Part shown: one piece after another, positions 39,766-49,445 of the stretch
How positions within the stretch are numbered: position 1 is the stretch's first letter
How the letters are laid out: each line of letters starts with the position of its first letter
Assembly (NCBI GenBank): GCA_963575745.1
Contig: CAUYUJ010020189.1
Span: 1 to 64,000 of the forward strand
Direction: 5' to 3'
Length of the DNA stretch: 64,000 nucleotides
Source: Prorocentrum cordatum
Lineage: Eukaryota > Sar > Dinophyceae > Prorocentrales > Prorocentraceae
Program-made: the position numbers and the translations under genes
Notes under the pieces: model-generated
What the model was told of the DNA's origin: nothing
Databases searched by the model: none
What the model saw: only the letters and a program-made list of their open reading frames with translations

Positions 39766-40340
39766 ATAGTGCTTGCACGTATGGGCTCTTACTTAGCCAT
39801 AAATAGCTCACGCAGCCGCATTGCTATAACTCACTGTTTGGGGCCCACGTTGTCTTTTTGAGCAAGTTGCATGTTCATGAGCCGCGGCCACAGCAGTAGT
39901 CACATATCTTCGGATGGCCCTCGAGGCGTGCTCTAGCAAAGAGCCCTCGAGGAGATAAAAACACAACTGGCCCTCGAAGATGAGAGCCAGGTGTCAAGAG
40001 TCAGAGCACCTCTCTAGACGGCCTGGGACTTACTTTACACTACGTAATCTGTAAACAGTAAATGCCCGTCGCACGCCTTGATTGCTTGTTGCTTGATGGC
40101 TAGATGTGGATCCTCCCTCCTCCCTCCCTCATCCTTGATTCATCCTCCCTCCCTCGTCCTCCCTCCACGAAAACTGCAAAACTGCAAGACAAGAAGCGAG
40201 CTAACAGCCTGCTCCCAAGCTGAAATCCCAAACCGTAACAATGGTACGGTTCCTCGCTGCATGCCCCTCAAAGCTTTAGTCTTTCTGGTTCACAGCTCTG
40301 GTCTCCAGGCTGGCTCACGGCTCCGGTGGTTGGCCTCCCC
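39766..40340. other. Intergenic, no gene seen
   Basis: A CCTCCCTC-rich patch occurs at 40108-40165. The related segments ATGGCCCTCGAGG and CTGGCCCTCGAAG lie near 39914 and 39967. No coding signal recognised. Confidence 0.35.
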
Positions 40341-43300
40341 CTAACGAAGCAGGTGTTTCGGACCAACCTTGGGGCCTTTACCCTTGCCCTGTCCCTTGCC
40401 TTTGCCCTTGCCCTTGCCCTTCGGATTGGTACTCACCTGCTCAGATATATCATCCCTGCTCGCTGCCTGTGGGCCGATATCGCCATCGTGAGCGTGCTTC
40501 CAGTTCGTCTTTGGCACGAGCGCGTAGAAGGTTACGTCCACCGTCTCCGTCTTCAACGCCAGCGCATCGTTGTAGGTGAACTTCATCTTGGCCGACTGGC
40601 TAACGCACGTGAAGTTGGTCTCGGACTCCTGAACTTGCTGAGAGACCTCTGGTTTCGCCTTCGCCTTTGCTTTCGCCTTCGGCGCCGGCTTGTGAGGAAC
40701 ATGCCAGGCCGTAGAACCAACAACTGCGTCCGCAGCAGGCGGCACGAGGTAGAACGTCTGATCGAACGCAGTGCAGATCGGAAGCGCATTCTTCGACGGC
40801 ACCCTGGATATGTCACCGGTGAAGACAATGCGCATCGTGGTCGGCATGGGCGTCTTGACGAACAGGGTGTTCGGATCAGGATTCGGATCGCTGTGCATGA
40901 TGCCGATGTGGTCTAACTTGGCTTCTGGCTTGATTATGAACTCCTCCTTGACTCTGCGCACGAACTGCTCCATCTTGCCCTTGTTCTTTTCCGCCTCTTC
41001 CACCGGGTCGGCTGTAGCGGGGATGCCCATAATAGCTCCACTGTAAATGAACGCCTTGAGCTGAGTCATGAAGCAAGCCACGACTGGCGCCTCGACCTTT
41101 CCATCAAGAGTGACCTCGCTCCTCTGACTGCAGATGCTGTGAAACTTCTCGTATTTATCTTCATTGTCGGCATTGGGATCCTTAGCCTTTGCCGCCATGG
41201 ACTCGTCCTTCTTCTCTACCTGGGTTGCTGATGCTGGCTGCGGCGATGCCAACATTGGCGCCCCTGCATGGGCGGTGTTCAGGATGCTCTCGATGTAAGG
41301 GTCGACGGCGCGAACAACCTCAACGGGAACCGCCTTGGTTGGGTCGGAGCCGCAAGCCTTCGCCAACAACTTGGACCAGTAGTCAGCCCAGGAGGTGAAA
41401 TTATCCTGCATGGTGTCTGCAGCAATCGTCTTGCTCATGTCCCCGGTGAGCAACGTCGATACCACCGTGTCGTAGTCAATCTTAGTCATCTTGTCGTGGC
41501 CGCAGCCGAGACGCTTGAGCATCAATAGGTTCCACTTTGTCCTGACCCCAATGAACAAGTCGAGGGGCTCAAAACCTTCGAACAGGCCCTTGCTCAACGT
41601 GACAACCTTATCGCTCGCAGGATCAGCGGAGCCCGAGCTCCCATCTTCATGCATTATGGTCGCAATCATGGTGCCTGCGCTGATCAAGTCCGCGGGCACT
41701 GCATTGTACACGACAGGAGCAGTGAGTCTGAACAGGTCCTGCAAGCTGGTTATGTTGTCGCCAGCTTTCACAACCTGCATGGGGAAGCAACCGATTTACA
41801 TTCTCCACCGAAAGACCAGGGTCAAGAGGACGAGGATTTGGAGATGGAGGGGGAGCAGGAGGGAGAGAAGGAGGAGGAGGAGGAGGAGGTGGAGGAGGAG
41901 GAGGAGGAGGAGGAGGAGGAGGAGGGAGAGAAGGAGGGGGAGGAGGAGGAGCAGGAGGCAGGGGAGGAGGAGGAGGAGGAGGAGGAGGAGGAGGAGGAGG
42001 AAGAAGGGGAGGAGCAGGAGGAAGGGGAGGAGGGTGCAAAGCATTTGCTGTCCCGGACGACCTCCATCAGCTCCGCGAACATATTCTGGAACGCTGGGCA
42101 CAGCGCAGTGGAAGAGGAGGTCAGGTCGTTGGCCCTCATGAAGGCGACTCCCTTGTTGACCGTGGCAAGAGAGAGTACTTTTCCCAGTCGCAGCTCGATC
42201 GAAGACTTCGGGCGCGTCGATGCTGCACCTGAATCGGTCTGGTCCAGCCTGTCCATCATGCTCTTGAGGATATCGTCGGATGATGCAGCCCCGTCGAGCC
42301 CGATATCAACCTGGAGCGCGCGCAGGTTTGTCCTGACCAGCTCCTCCTTCACGCTCCTGCGGACGTGGCTCCAACCCGTCTGCATTTTACCATTGATCAT
42401 GATCTCCGTCTTCAAGAAGAACTCGATGGCCTGGCGAAACGCCTTCCGCATAGAATTTATGATGATATCGTCCTCGATGCTTGCCGTCCCCATCTGGCAT
42501 GCCTTCATTACAACGCTGCCAACGCACTGCATCACGTCGTGCACCCACAACTTAGGCGTTCCACTGGACGTAACATTACTGTCGAAGTCGCCTGCCTCGG
42601 CACTGTCCAGAATCTCATTGAGACCCTCATTGGCACCAGACCTCCTCTGCTTCTTTTTGGGCGGCTTGATGCCCGCAGCCGATCCGCTTTTTTGGGGAAG
42701 GTAGAGCACAGAGCCACCCATTGGGTATTCTAGGTCATCCAGGGTTTTTGACTTGCAGACGCTGTCCAAGAGGAACGGAACGAACTCCGTAGCACCATTC
42801 ACGAGAGGGACCGTGGCCGTCAAACACTCAAAGAAGAACCACTTAAGGAGCTCAGGCTGGATGGTCTTGGTGAACTTCTCGCGGTAGAGGATGCACTTCA
42901 AGTAGTGGGCGTGGTTCACGGACGCCTTGTTGGAAAACCCGTTGCGAGAGAAATCGCATTGGGTCTCCAGTAGGTCCAACCACGCACTGAGCTGGCCGTT
43001 CGTTTCGAGCTGGGTGTACACAGATTTGGCATTGTCGTAATCTTCCCATTGGGCATACTCGTCAGAGTAGTTTCTCAGTATGTAGTCCTCGTACAGCTTC
43101 TCGTACCTGTATGGCCCAGCTTTGGGGCAGCTGTGCACCGTGATCGAATGGATCTGGCAGTGCGAGCGCCAGCCCGCGCGCGCTTCTGCAACGGCCCGGT
43201 AGACTTCAGCGAGCGTGGTCGCTTGACCCGAATGCCAGTTGTTGTGATTCTTCTTGAGAAACGTAATGTCCTCATCAGACATATTGCTTGATAAGATCAA

Positions 43301-43756
43301 TGTGTTGGAGACTCCGCTGGCCATCAAAGCCTGACAGTGCTTGTTGTTGGGTTTCTCGGCGATCGCGTCGTAGATGGCATCGAAGAGGGTCCCGCCTCCG
43401 ATTGCCTCGTACTCCATCTTGTCCGGAAAGCACTCCTTGCCCGCCGGGGGGATCAGGATAAGCGTGCCTCGACAATCCTCCAGCACGCCATGTTGCCAGA
43501 TCCCAAGCTTGTACTTGTTGACCGTCTGGTCCAACCTCCTCCTGTTCAAGCGGTGGCGCGTGACCAGCCGCTCTCCTTTCGGGCCGAATAGCTTCACGGT
43601 TTTCCCACGCTTCACAGTATGCATTCTGAGAATGCTATTCCATTTCTGGGCAGTGCCGCACCCCTGCTGATCATCATCCGAGCCTGTGGCGTCTAAGGAG
43701 TCGACGGGCGCTGGCTCTGCTGGGGCTGGCGGCTGCGGCACCTCATTAGACTCCAT
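40341..43756 (-). CDS. Two-exon gene of unknown function, spliced-leader relic upstream
   Basis: Exon 1 runs from ATG 43756 (MESNEVPQPPAPAEPAP) to 42062 and exon 2 from 41774 to TAA at 40341. The join keeps phase (LME|VVKAGDN). Total ~1040 codons. N-terminal ~180 residues share a domain with the ORF at 44348-44893 (GPKGERLVTRHRLN, QHGVLEDCRGTLIL, LFDAIYDAI, HCQALMASGV). A basic KPPKKKQRR patch lies mid-protein, and the C-terminus is a Gly/Lys repeat (GKGKGKGKGQGKGKG). A repeated AKAKAKAK stretch occurs near 40680. No known domain; possible element-encoded or retroposed gene. Confidence 0.65.
41775..42061 (-). other. Predicted 287-bp intron containing (TCC)n
   Basis: On the minus strand the donor is GAG|GTCGTC and the acceptor GCAG|GTTGTG, preceded by a pyrimidine-rich stretch. 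Both sides are in phase 0 and exon 1 from the open frame edge is exactly 594 codons. The middle is a long TCC microsatellite. Without splicing the frame runs into poly-Ser and changes phase. Confidence 0.6.
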
Positions 43757-43834
43757 CACTGCCAATTCCAAGTGAGATAGTTCCGAAAGGGCTGGTCCAG
43801 ATAGCTCACGAGAAAGACTGTATAAGCAAAGCAC

Positions 43835-43855
43835 CTTAAGCACAAATGGCTATGG
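43835..43855 (-). other. Relict spliced leader upstream of the two-exon gene
   Basis: The minus strand reads CCATAGCCATTTGTGCTTAA followed by G, 17 of 21 matches to the leader core, 78 bp before the proposed ATG. Confidence 0.75.
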
Positions 43856-43856
43856 A

Positions 43857-44347
43857 GGGAGGAGAAGGGATAATGAGGGGCAAGGGAGGGCCAGAGGCGT
43901 GCTAATATACAGTATTTCTAGTTCGCGCGCGCGTGGCAGCCCCTGGGCCCTGGAGGTCCCCGGTCGAAAGGTAGTGGCAAATCCTTGTGGGTTTTGCGAG
44001 GTTTTACAACCGAGCTGAGTTGGCTTCAGCAACGTGGCCACTGACCGCTCCTGATCTATGGGGGCAGAGATATCTCTGGAAGGCATTGTAGGGGGGATTG
44101 GGCCGCTCAGATGTCGAGGCCCTGCTGTATGTTCTATTGTAAATGGTGATGGGTGGTGGTGATGTTGTTTTGTTGTTGTTGTTTATGATGGTTGTGGTGA
44201 TGATGATATTGTTTGATGTCCTTTATGTTCTATGGTGAATGTCCTTTAATGATGCGATGGTGATGGTGATGTTGTTTTCGTCGCACTGCCCTTTACTTAC
44301 TCTCGGCTCGGCAACGCTCCTGCTCGGCAACGCTCCTGCTGCATACT
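43857..44347. other. Spacer between paralogues
   Basis: 44140-44280 has GATG/GTTGTT-rich low-complexity sequence. CGGCAACGCTCCTGCT is present twice at ~44310-44341. No gene. Confidence 0.45.
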
Positions 44348-44893
44348 TCAGGAGGTGAGCTTGTGCAGCGGGAATGGCAAGCTAAACAAGCGGACAAACG
44401 TGACGTCATCGTCAGGGATGCTGCTTGATAAGATCACCGTGTTCTTGACTCCTTCGGCCATCAAAGCCTGACAGTGCTCGTTCGATGGGTCCTCGTTGAT
44501 TGCTTCGTAGATAGCGTCGAAGAAGTTCCCGCCCTTGATCACCGCGTACCTCTTCAGCGGGTCCGTTTTCGAGTCTGAGCGGTCCACTTCGGCCGCTCGG
44601 GGAACCAGGATAAGTGACGATCGGCAATCCTCCAAGACACCATGCTGCAAGATCCCCATCTTTACCTGCATCACTGCCTGGTCGCTCCTCTTGTTGTTCA
44701 AGGGGTGGCGCGTCACCAGACGCTCCCGGCTTGGGCCATACAGGCCAACCGCTTGCCCACGCGCCAGGACGTTCGCACTGAGAATACGTTGCCACCTATC
44801 TGCAATGAGCTCCCCTGATGCTGAAGGGAGCGCAAGATCAGGGTGAATCGAGTGCAACGCAGCTTGAGACTCATCGTCGGATGAGGCATCCAT
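44348..44893 (-). pseudogene. Truncated paralogue of the two-exon gene
   Basis: 181 codons from ATG 44893 (MDASSDDESQAALHS). It aligns with the N-terminal part of the neighbouring gene: WQRILSANV...GPSRERLVTRHPLNNKR...QHGVLEDCRSSLILVP...HCQALMAEGVKNTVILSS. Similarity stops after DDDVTF, then VRLFSLPFPLHKLTS and a stop follow. The stop of similarity suggests an unspliced intron or truncation. It also has a leader relic upstream, so the two genes are separate retroposition products or a duplicated pair. Confidence 0.6.
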
Positions 44894-44960
44894 GATTGTC
44901 GGCGAGATGCGAGGGCTGTGAACAGGTATAGCGTACACAGAGAGAGTGCCTGACAGCTTT

Positions 44961-44986
44961 CCGAGCACAAATGGCTTAGGCTACGG
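44961..44986 (-). other. Relict spliced leader, possibly doubled
   Basis: The minus strand reads CCGTAGCC, then TAAGCC, then ATTTGTGCTCGG. The first eight bases match the leader, and the last part matches its middle and end with an insert between. Two rounds of leader addition with truncation would explain the extra bases. Confidence 0.6.
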
Positions 44987-45214
44987 CCCAAGCATGTGTA
45001 AGATTGTGGTGCAATACTAACGATGAGGTATGCTATTGAGGCATGTCTGAGATAAGCTGATTATATTATCCAGCTGGTTGCAATGGTTCATGTGCTGGTG
45101 GTGGTGGTATTGGTGTTTGGTGGTGTTGATGTTGATGTTGATAACGATGAGTTGTTGATTGTTATTGACGATGAAACATATGTTGATGGCGATGATGTGT
45201 TTTTTGGCAGCTGT

Positions 45215-46702
45215 CTAACGCCTGAGGCGTTTGGAGGACAGTGCGGATGCTATAGCTGAGAGAGCCCGGAACTCGTGCAAGCGAGCTCCCTCGTCAATGG
45301 TCTCTGCTTGCATCAGAAACCACAAGAGCGCGCAGCCGACTGACGGAAGGCTCATGCCGTCACCAGCTTGTTCATATATTAAATGGCGTGATCGTTCTGG
45401 CAAGTCGAAGTCGGAGCGCTGCTGGCAAAACGATGTTGTCTCTCCAAATTGGCTCATGGAAGCGTTGACCACATACGTATTCGTGGCGAGAGTCTCGCTC
45501 GGCGTCAACCATCTTTTATGCTTAAGGGAGTAGAGCGGAAAACTCTTTTTGATCACGCAGTGCAACGTGTCTTTGCCAGCGTTGCACATGTTAACAGCAT
45601 CGGGATCGTTCATCAGACTGGCAACGAAATCATCGCCTTTGCGCATGTACTTTCTCAGACGTTCAAGCTCACTCACCAGCAGGACGGCTTCGAAGCCGTC
45701 TGCGAACTCTTGGTTGTCATGAACGCCCGCACGCCTTGCAGCCCAGCTCCTTTCCATTTCGATCTCCTCCGCAGTCCCTATCGTCAACAGGTCTCTCCAT
45801 GATGCCACCAACCGGCGATGAAACATCTGCACGAAGGCATCATCCCATGGGATCAGAGCCTGGCTTAATTGATGGTGAACATAGTCCCGATGAAGCAAGA
45901 CCGTGTAGCGGCGTTCACGCTCTGCGAATTGCCCAAACTGCACAGCATTCAGCACTACAGATTGAATCATATATATATCGCCCAACACGGCGTGAAATAT
46001 CTCGTACGCAAAGCCCGGAACATTCTCGTGCAGCACAAAAGGTTCTTGCAACCTCAATCGCATAGCCACCCACACAATGAATGCCAGCACTGTTGGCCCA
46101 GAGGCGTGGCGCCTTGACCCCAACTGACTCCATGCCACACATGGAGTTCCAGCGACATGAATAGAACACTTGGGCGCAGTACAATGTTTATTGTGCAACG
46201 TGCAACGGGCAGATGGAAGCACTAGTTTGTTCCATCTGTCTCTCTCAAAAAACATCTTGGCCAATTGTGGGTAGGATGCTGTCGCTGCAATCGTCCGCAA
46301 GCTGTCCCGGTTGAGAAGTGGGATGAAGTCCGTGACGTCTTGGTATATATGAGCTAGAGGATGTTTCAACATCTTCAACTCGTTCCGGCTCTCGTCGAAC
46401 CATTCGCATGCCCACACATTTGTCGGTGTAGCGGGCTTGCTATCGCCTTGACTGTAGAAGTGGTTGAGACCGCAAGCGATTGCATCAAGTGCATTCTCTG
46501 CCCCTCCAGTCCCACTAAACGTTGTAGATACGGTACACCGCCCAAGTTTTTTCTGTATCGCATCAATGGCGCGTTGGCCTTTCCAGCGAAATATCACAGC
46601 CAAATTGTGTTCAACCCATCTATACGCATCACGTAATGATGTAACTGTTGGCGTTTCTTGCGGTTGTAGCATACAGAGCTTCACGATGAGCAGAGTCAAC
46701 AT
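45215..46702 (-). CDS. C5-cytosine DNA methyltransferase
   Basis: 495 codons, intact, ATG at 46702. Motifs in order: I, TTFSGTGGAENALDAI (AdoMet binding); IV, AGTPCVAWSQLG with the catalytic Cys; VI, LHENVPGF; VIII-like, AERERRYTVLL; then a variable target-recognition stretch; and IX/X-like, EQAGDGMSLPSVGCALLW. These are diagnostic of DNA (cytosine-5) methyltransferases. The protein has only the catalytic domain, with no chromatin-reading domain visible. A leader relic lies 9 bp upstream and no intron is seen, so it looks like a retroposed cDNA. Cytosine methyltransferases carried by retroelements are known in eukaryotes including dinoflagellates; whether this one belonged to an element is not shown. 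Confidence 0.92.
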   Translation of the reverse strand: MLTLLIVKLCMLQPQETPTVTSLRDAYRWVEHNLAVIFRWKGQRAIDAIQKKLGRCTVSTTFSGTGGAENALDAIACGLNHFYSQGDSKPATPTNVWACEWFDESRNELKMLKHPLAHIYQDVTDFIPLLNRDSLRTIAATASYPQLAKMFFERDRWNKLVLPSARCTLHNKHCTAPKCSIHVAGTPCVAWSQLGSRRHASGPTVLAFIVWVAMRLRLQEPFVLHENVPGFAYEIFHAVLGDIYMIQSVVLNAVQFGQFAERERRYTVLLHRDYVHHQLSQALIPWDDAFVQMFHRRLVASWRDLLTIGTAEEIEMERSWAARRAGVHDNQEFADGFEAVLLVSELERLRKYMRKGDDFVASLMNDPDAVNMCNAGKDTLHCVIKKSFPLYSLKHKRWLTPSETLATNTYVVNASMSQFGETTSFCQQRSDFDLPERSRHLIYEQAGDGMSLPSVGCALLWFLMQAETIDEGARLHEFRALSAIASALSSKRLRR

Positions 46703-46710
46703 GCAGAATG

Positions 46711-46731
46711 CTTGAACCAGAGTAGCTGCGG
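46711..46731 (-). other. Relict spliced leader upstream of the DNA methyltransferase
   Basis: 16 of 21 positions match the leader core, from CCGCAGCTACTC to GGTTCAAG on the minus strand. All five differences are C/T transitions. Confidence 0.7.
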
Positions 46732-46740
46732 CAGACCGGC

Positions 46741-47240
46741 CCCCTGAAAGGCAAGGAGGGCGTCAGGGCAGGGTCCCGAAGGGGGCCGAGGGCTTCAGGG
46801 CAGGGTCCCGAAGGGGGCCGAGGGCTTCAGGGCAGGGTCCCGAAGGGGGGGAGAGCTTCAGGGCAGGGTCCCGAAGGGGTTGGGGGGGCTTCAGGGCAGG
46901 GTCCCGAAGGGGGCGGAGGGCTTCAGGGCAGGGTCCCGAAGGGGGGGAGGGCTTCAGGGCAGGGTCCCGAAGGGGGGGGAGGGCTTCAGGGCAGGGCCCC
47001 GAAGGGGTTGGGGGGGCTTCAGGGCAAGGTCCCGAAGGGGGGGGAGGCTTCAGGGCAGGGCCCCGAAGGGGAGGGGGGGGGCTTCAGGGCAGGCTCCCGA
47101 AGGGGGGGGGGGGAGGGCTTCAGGGCAGGGTCCCGAAGGTGATGGAGGGCGTCAGGGCCTGGATCCCGAAGGGGGTGGAGGGCTTTCGGCCTGGATCCCG
47201 AAGGGGGCGGAAGGTGTCTGGGCAAAGTCCCGAAGGGGGT
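46741..47240. repeat. ~31-bp minisatellite upstream of the methyltransferase gene
   Basis: About 14 imperfect units built on GAGGGCTTCAGGGCAGGGTC plus CCGAAGGGGG. Unit length varies with the G-run. On the minus strand it lies directly 5' of the leader relic, i.e. in promoter position for the methyltransferase. Confidence 0.9.
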
Positions 47241-47689
47241 TTACCAGGATTGCCGCACTCCAGCGTGGGATATAAAAGGCGTGGAAAGCATGCTCAGTCA
47301 GCAACGCAAGTTCTTATCGAGACGCATGTCGTTGTCCTGAAGGCATGCTCATATTATCGCTGGCTGTTCATATCTCGTTCTCACTCGTATCATTCCTCCT
47401 ATCACTCTTCTCCGCCTCGCCCTCTCTCCCGCCCCTCTCCCTCAAGTGTTTTTTTGTGCCGCAGTTGCAGCGCAGTCCAACACGCACTCAACCATGCAAC
47501 GATCGGGCGGCTTAAGCGCGCCAAGCGAACCTAACGCATTGGCTGCAGGCATTCGAATTCACGGCGTGGGAATGCTTTTCACAGGAGCTAAATGCCATGA
47601 GTCCCCCGAACAGTGTTCGCACTTGGTCTGTTCTTTCCCCCAACAGTGCTTGCACCATGCCTTTTACTGTTTCATCATATTTTACCATG
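47241..47689. other. Spacer, no gene seen
   Basis: A TATAAAAGG string occurs on the plus strand near 47269. Only short frames follow, none supported. Confidence 0.35.
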
Positions 47690-48410
47690 GCTTGTCTTGG
47701 AGACATCTTGGGCTCTCTTGGCGCTCACTTGGCCTTGTCTTGGAGACATCTTAAGGCTATGTACAAGCTCGTTTTGAAAGCCTTTCAAAACGATCCCTGG
47801 CAAGGCTCTCGTGGGCCTCTCTGGGTGCCCTCTTGGGGTCGTCTCGGGGCCATCTTGGCGCGCTCTTGGAGCCGTCTTGGGGCCATTTTGGGCTCTCTTG
47901 GCGCTCACTCGGAGTTGTCTTGGGGGCATCTTGAGGCCATGGAAAAGCTCGTTTTGAAAGCCTTTCAAAACGAGCCCTGGCAGGGCCTTCTTAAGCCTCT
48001 CTCGGTGCACTCTTGGGGTCGTATCGGGGCCATCTCGGGCGCTCTTGACGCGCTCTTGGAGCCGTCTTGGGGCCATTTTGGGCTCAAGGAGGCTTCCAAA
48101 TTGGCCCCAAGAGCAAGATACACGGAAGGCCTTCGTGTATCTTGCTTTGGTGGGGGTCTCGGGCCGTCCTTGACGGGCCAAGATGGTTCCAAGATGGCCC
48201 TGGGGTGCCCAAGATGGCCTTGGGATGGCCCCAAGAGGGCCCAAATATGACCCCAAGGGGGCCTCAATATAGCCCCAGGAGAACCTTACATTGGCCCCAA
48301 GAGCAAGATACACGGAAGGCCTTCGTGTATCTTGCTTTGGTGGGGGTCTCTGGTCGTCTCTGACGGGCCAAGATGGCCCTGGGACGGCCCTGGGAAACCC
48401 AATTTAGCAC
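47690..48410. repeat. ~180-190-bp duplicated units with long palindromes
   Basis: Two copies of a unit with the 23-bp perfect palindrome CGTTTTGAAAG-C-CTTTCAAAACG (47770-47792, 47950-47972), and two copies of a unit with a 35-bp near-perfect palindrome starting AGCAAGATACACGG (48112-48146, 48302-48336). The surrounding sequence is rich in CTTGGGGCCATCTTGG-type words. Confidence 0.8.
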
Positions 48411-48414
48411 CATC

Positions 48415-48512
48415 CTGAGGAGGAGGAGGAGGAGGAGGAGGAGGAGGAGGAGGAAGAGGAGGAGGAGGAGGAGGAGGAGGAGGAGGAGGAGGAGGAGGAG
48501 GAGGAGGAGGGT
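48415..48512. repeat. (GGA)n microsatellite
   Basis: GAGGAGGA run. Further GGA runs lie at 48773-48812 and 48880-48942. The sequence between them shows no gene. Confidence 0.9.
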
Positions 48513-49111
48513 TTATGGGCAGGGGTGAAGTGATCAGTGCATAACCCCAGAACGTAATTCAGGATGGAGATAATACCCGCCACTCCCCAACGGCTACTCA
48601 CACCCCTCTCTCTCTGAGCAATGGGACGGTGCCGGGCGCTAGCGGTGGGTCGCGCCAAGGAAGGGCGCGTTGGCCTTCCTGGCTCCTGGCCCTGGGGCCC
48701 CGGTTCAGCAGGGGATAGAGGGAGGTAGAGGAGGGGGGAAAGGCAAGAGGCAGAAGATGTGGGGTGGCGAGGAGGAGGAGGAGGAGGAGGAGGAGGAGGA
48801 GGAGGAGGAGCTATGGCGCTATGGCGAGAGCGCGGCTCCCAGGTGCTAGCTTGGCCGCCGACACCACGCGTGTTTTAAGGAGGAGGAGGAGGAGGAGGAG
48901 GAGGAGGAGGAAGAGGAGGAGGAGGAGGAGGAGGAGGAGGTAGGGAGGCAGGGGCAGGTCAAGGGAGGACAGTCCAAACAACAAGCAGCGATCCATGAGC
49001 GAGCTCATCAGCAATTCGCTCCATCATCGCATACAAACAGGGGGATGCGACTTAGTCGCATATACTACACACTGCACACTCGTCCTCCTGACTCCTGACT
49101 CCTGGACTCCT

Positions 49112-49285
49112 GATGATGATGATGATGATGATGATGACGACGGGCTGATGATGATGATGATGATGCTGATGATGATGATGATGATGATGATACTGATGAT
49201 TAGGATGATTATGATGATTGATGCTGGTGATGATGATGGTGGCGACGACGATGATGATGTTGATGATGATGACGATGAGCAGGTT
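49112..49285. repeat. (GAT)n microsatellite
   Basis: Long GATGAT run with interruptions. Then, at 49368-49422, a (GT)n run. Confidence 0.9.
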
Positions 49286-49445
49286 ACTTACCTCATGAGT
49301 TGCTCGTGCTTGGATTCGGATTTAGTTTCGCGCTGCTGGAGGACCGCAGTCCCCTTTTGGGAACAGCTATGTGTGTGTGCGTGTGTGTGTGTGTGCGTGT
49401 GCGTGTGTGTGTGTGTGTGTGCGGTTTGTTTTATTATGTTACCAT

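Noticed and set aside
41646-42704. Plus-strand Glu-rich ORF
   Set aside because: Antisense to the two-exon gene and its TCC intron.
47265-47280. TATAAAAGG as a promoter
   Set aside because: No supported plus-strand gene follows, and dinoflagellate promoters often lack TATA; left as a note only.
48066-48092. GCCATTTTGGGCTCAAGG resembling the spliced leader
   Set aside because: It has an extra G and belongs to a local repeat built from CTTGGGGCCATTTTGGG words, so similarity is probably chance; no ORF follows.
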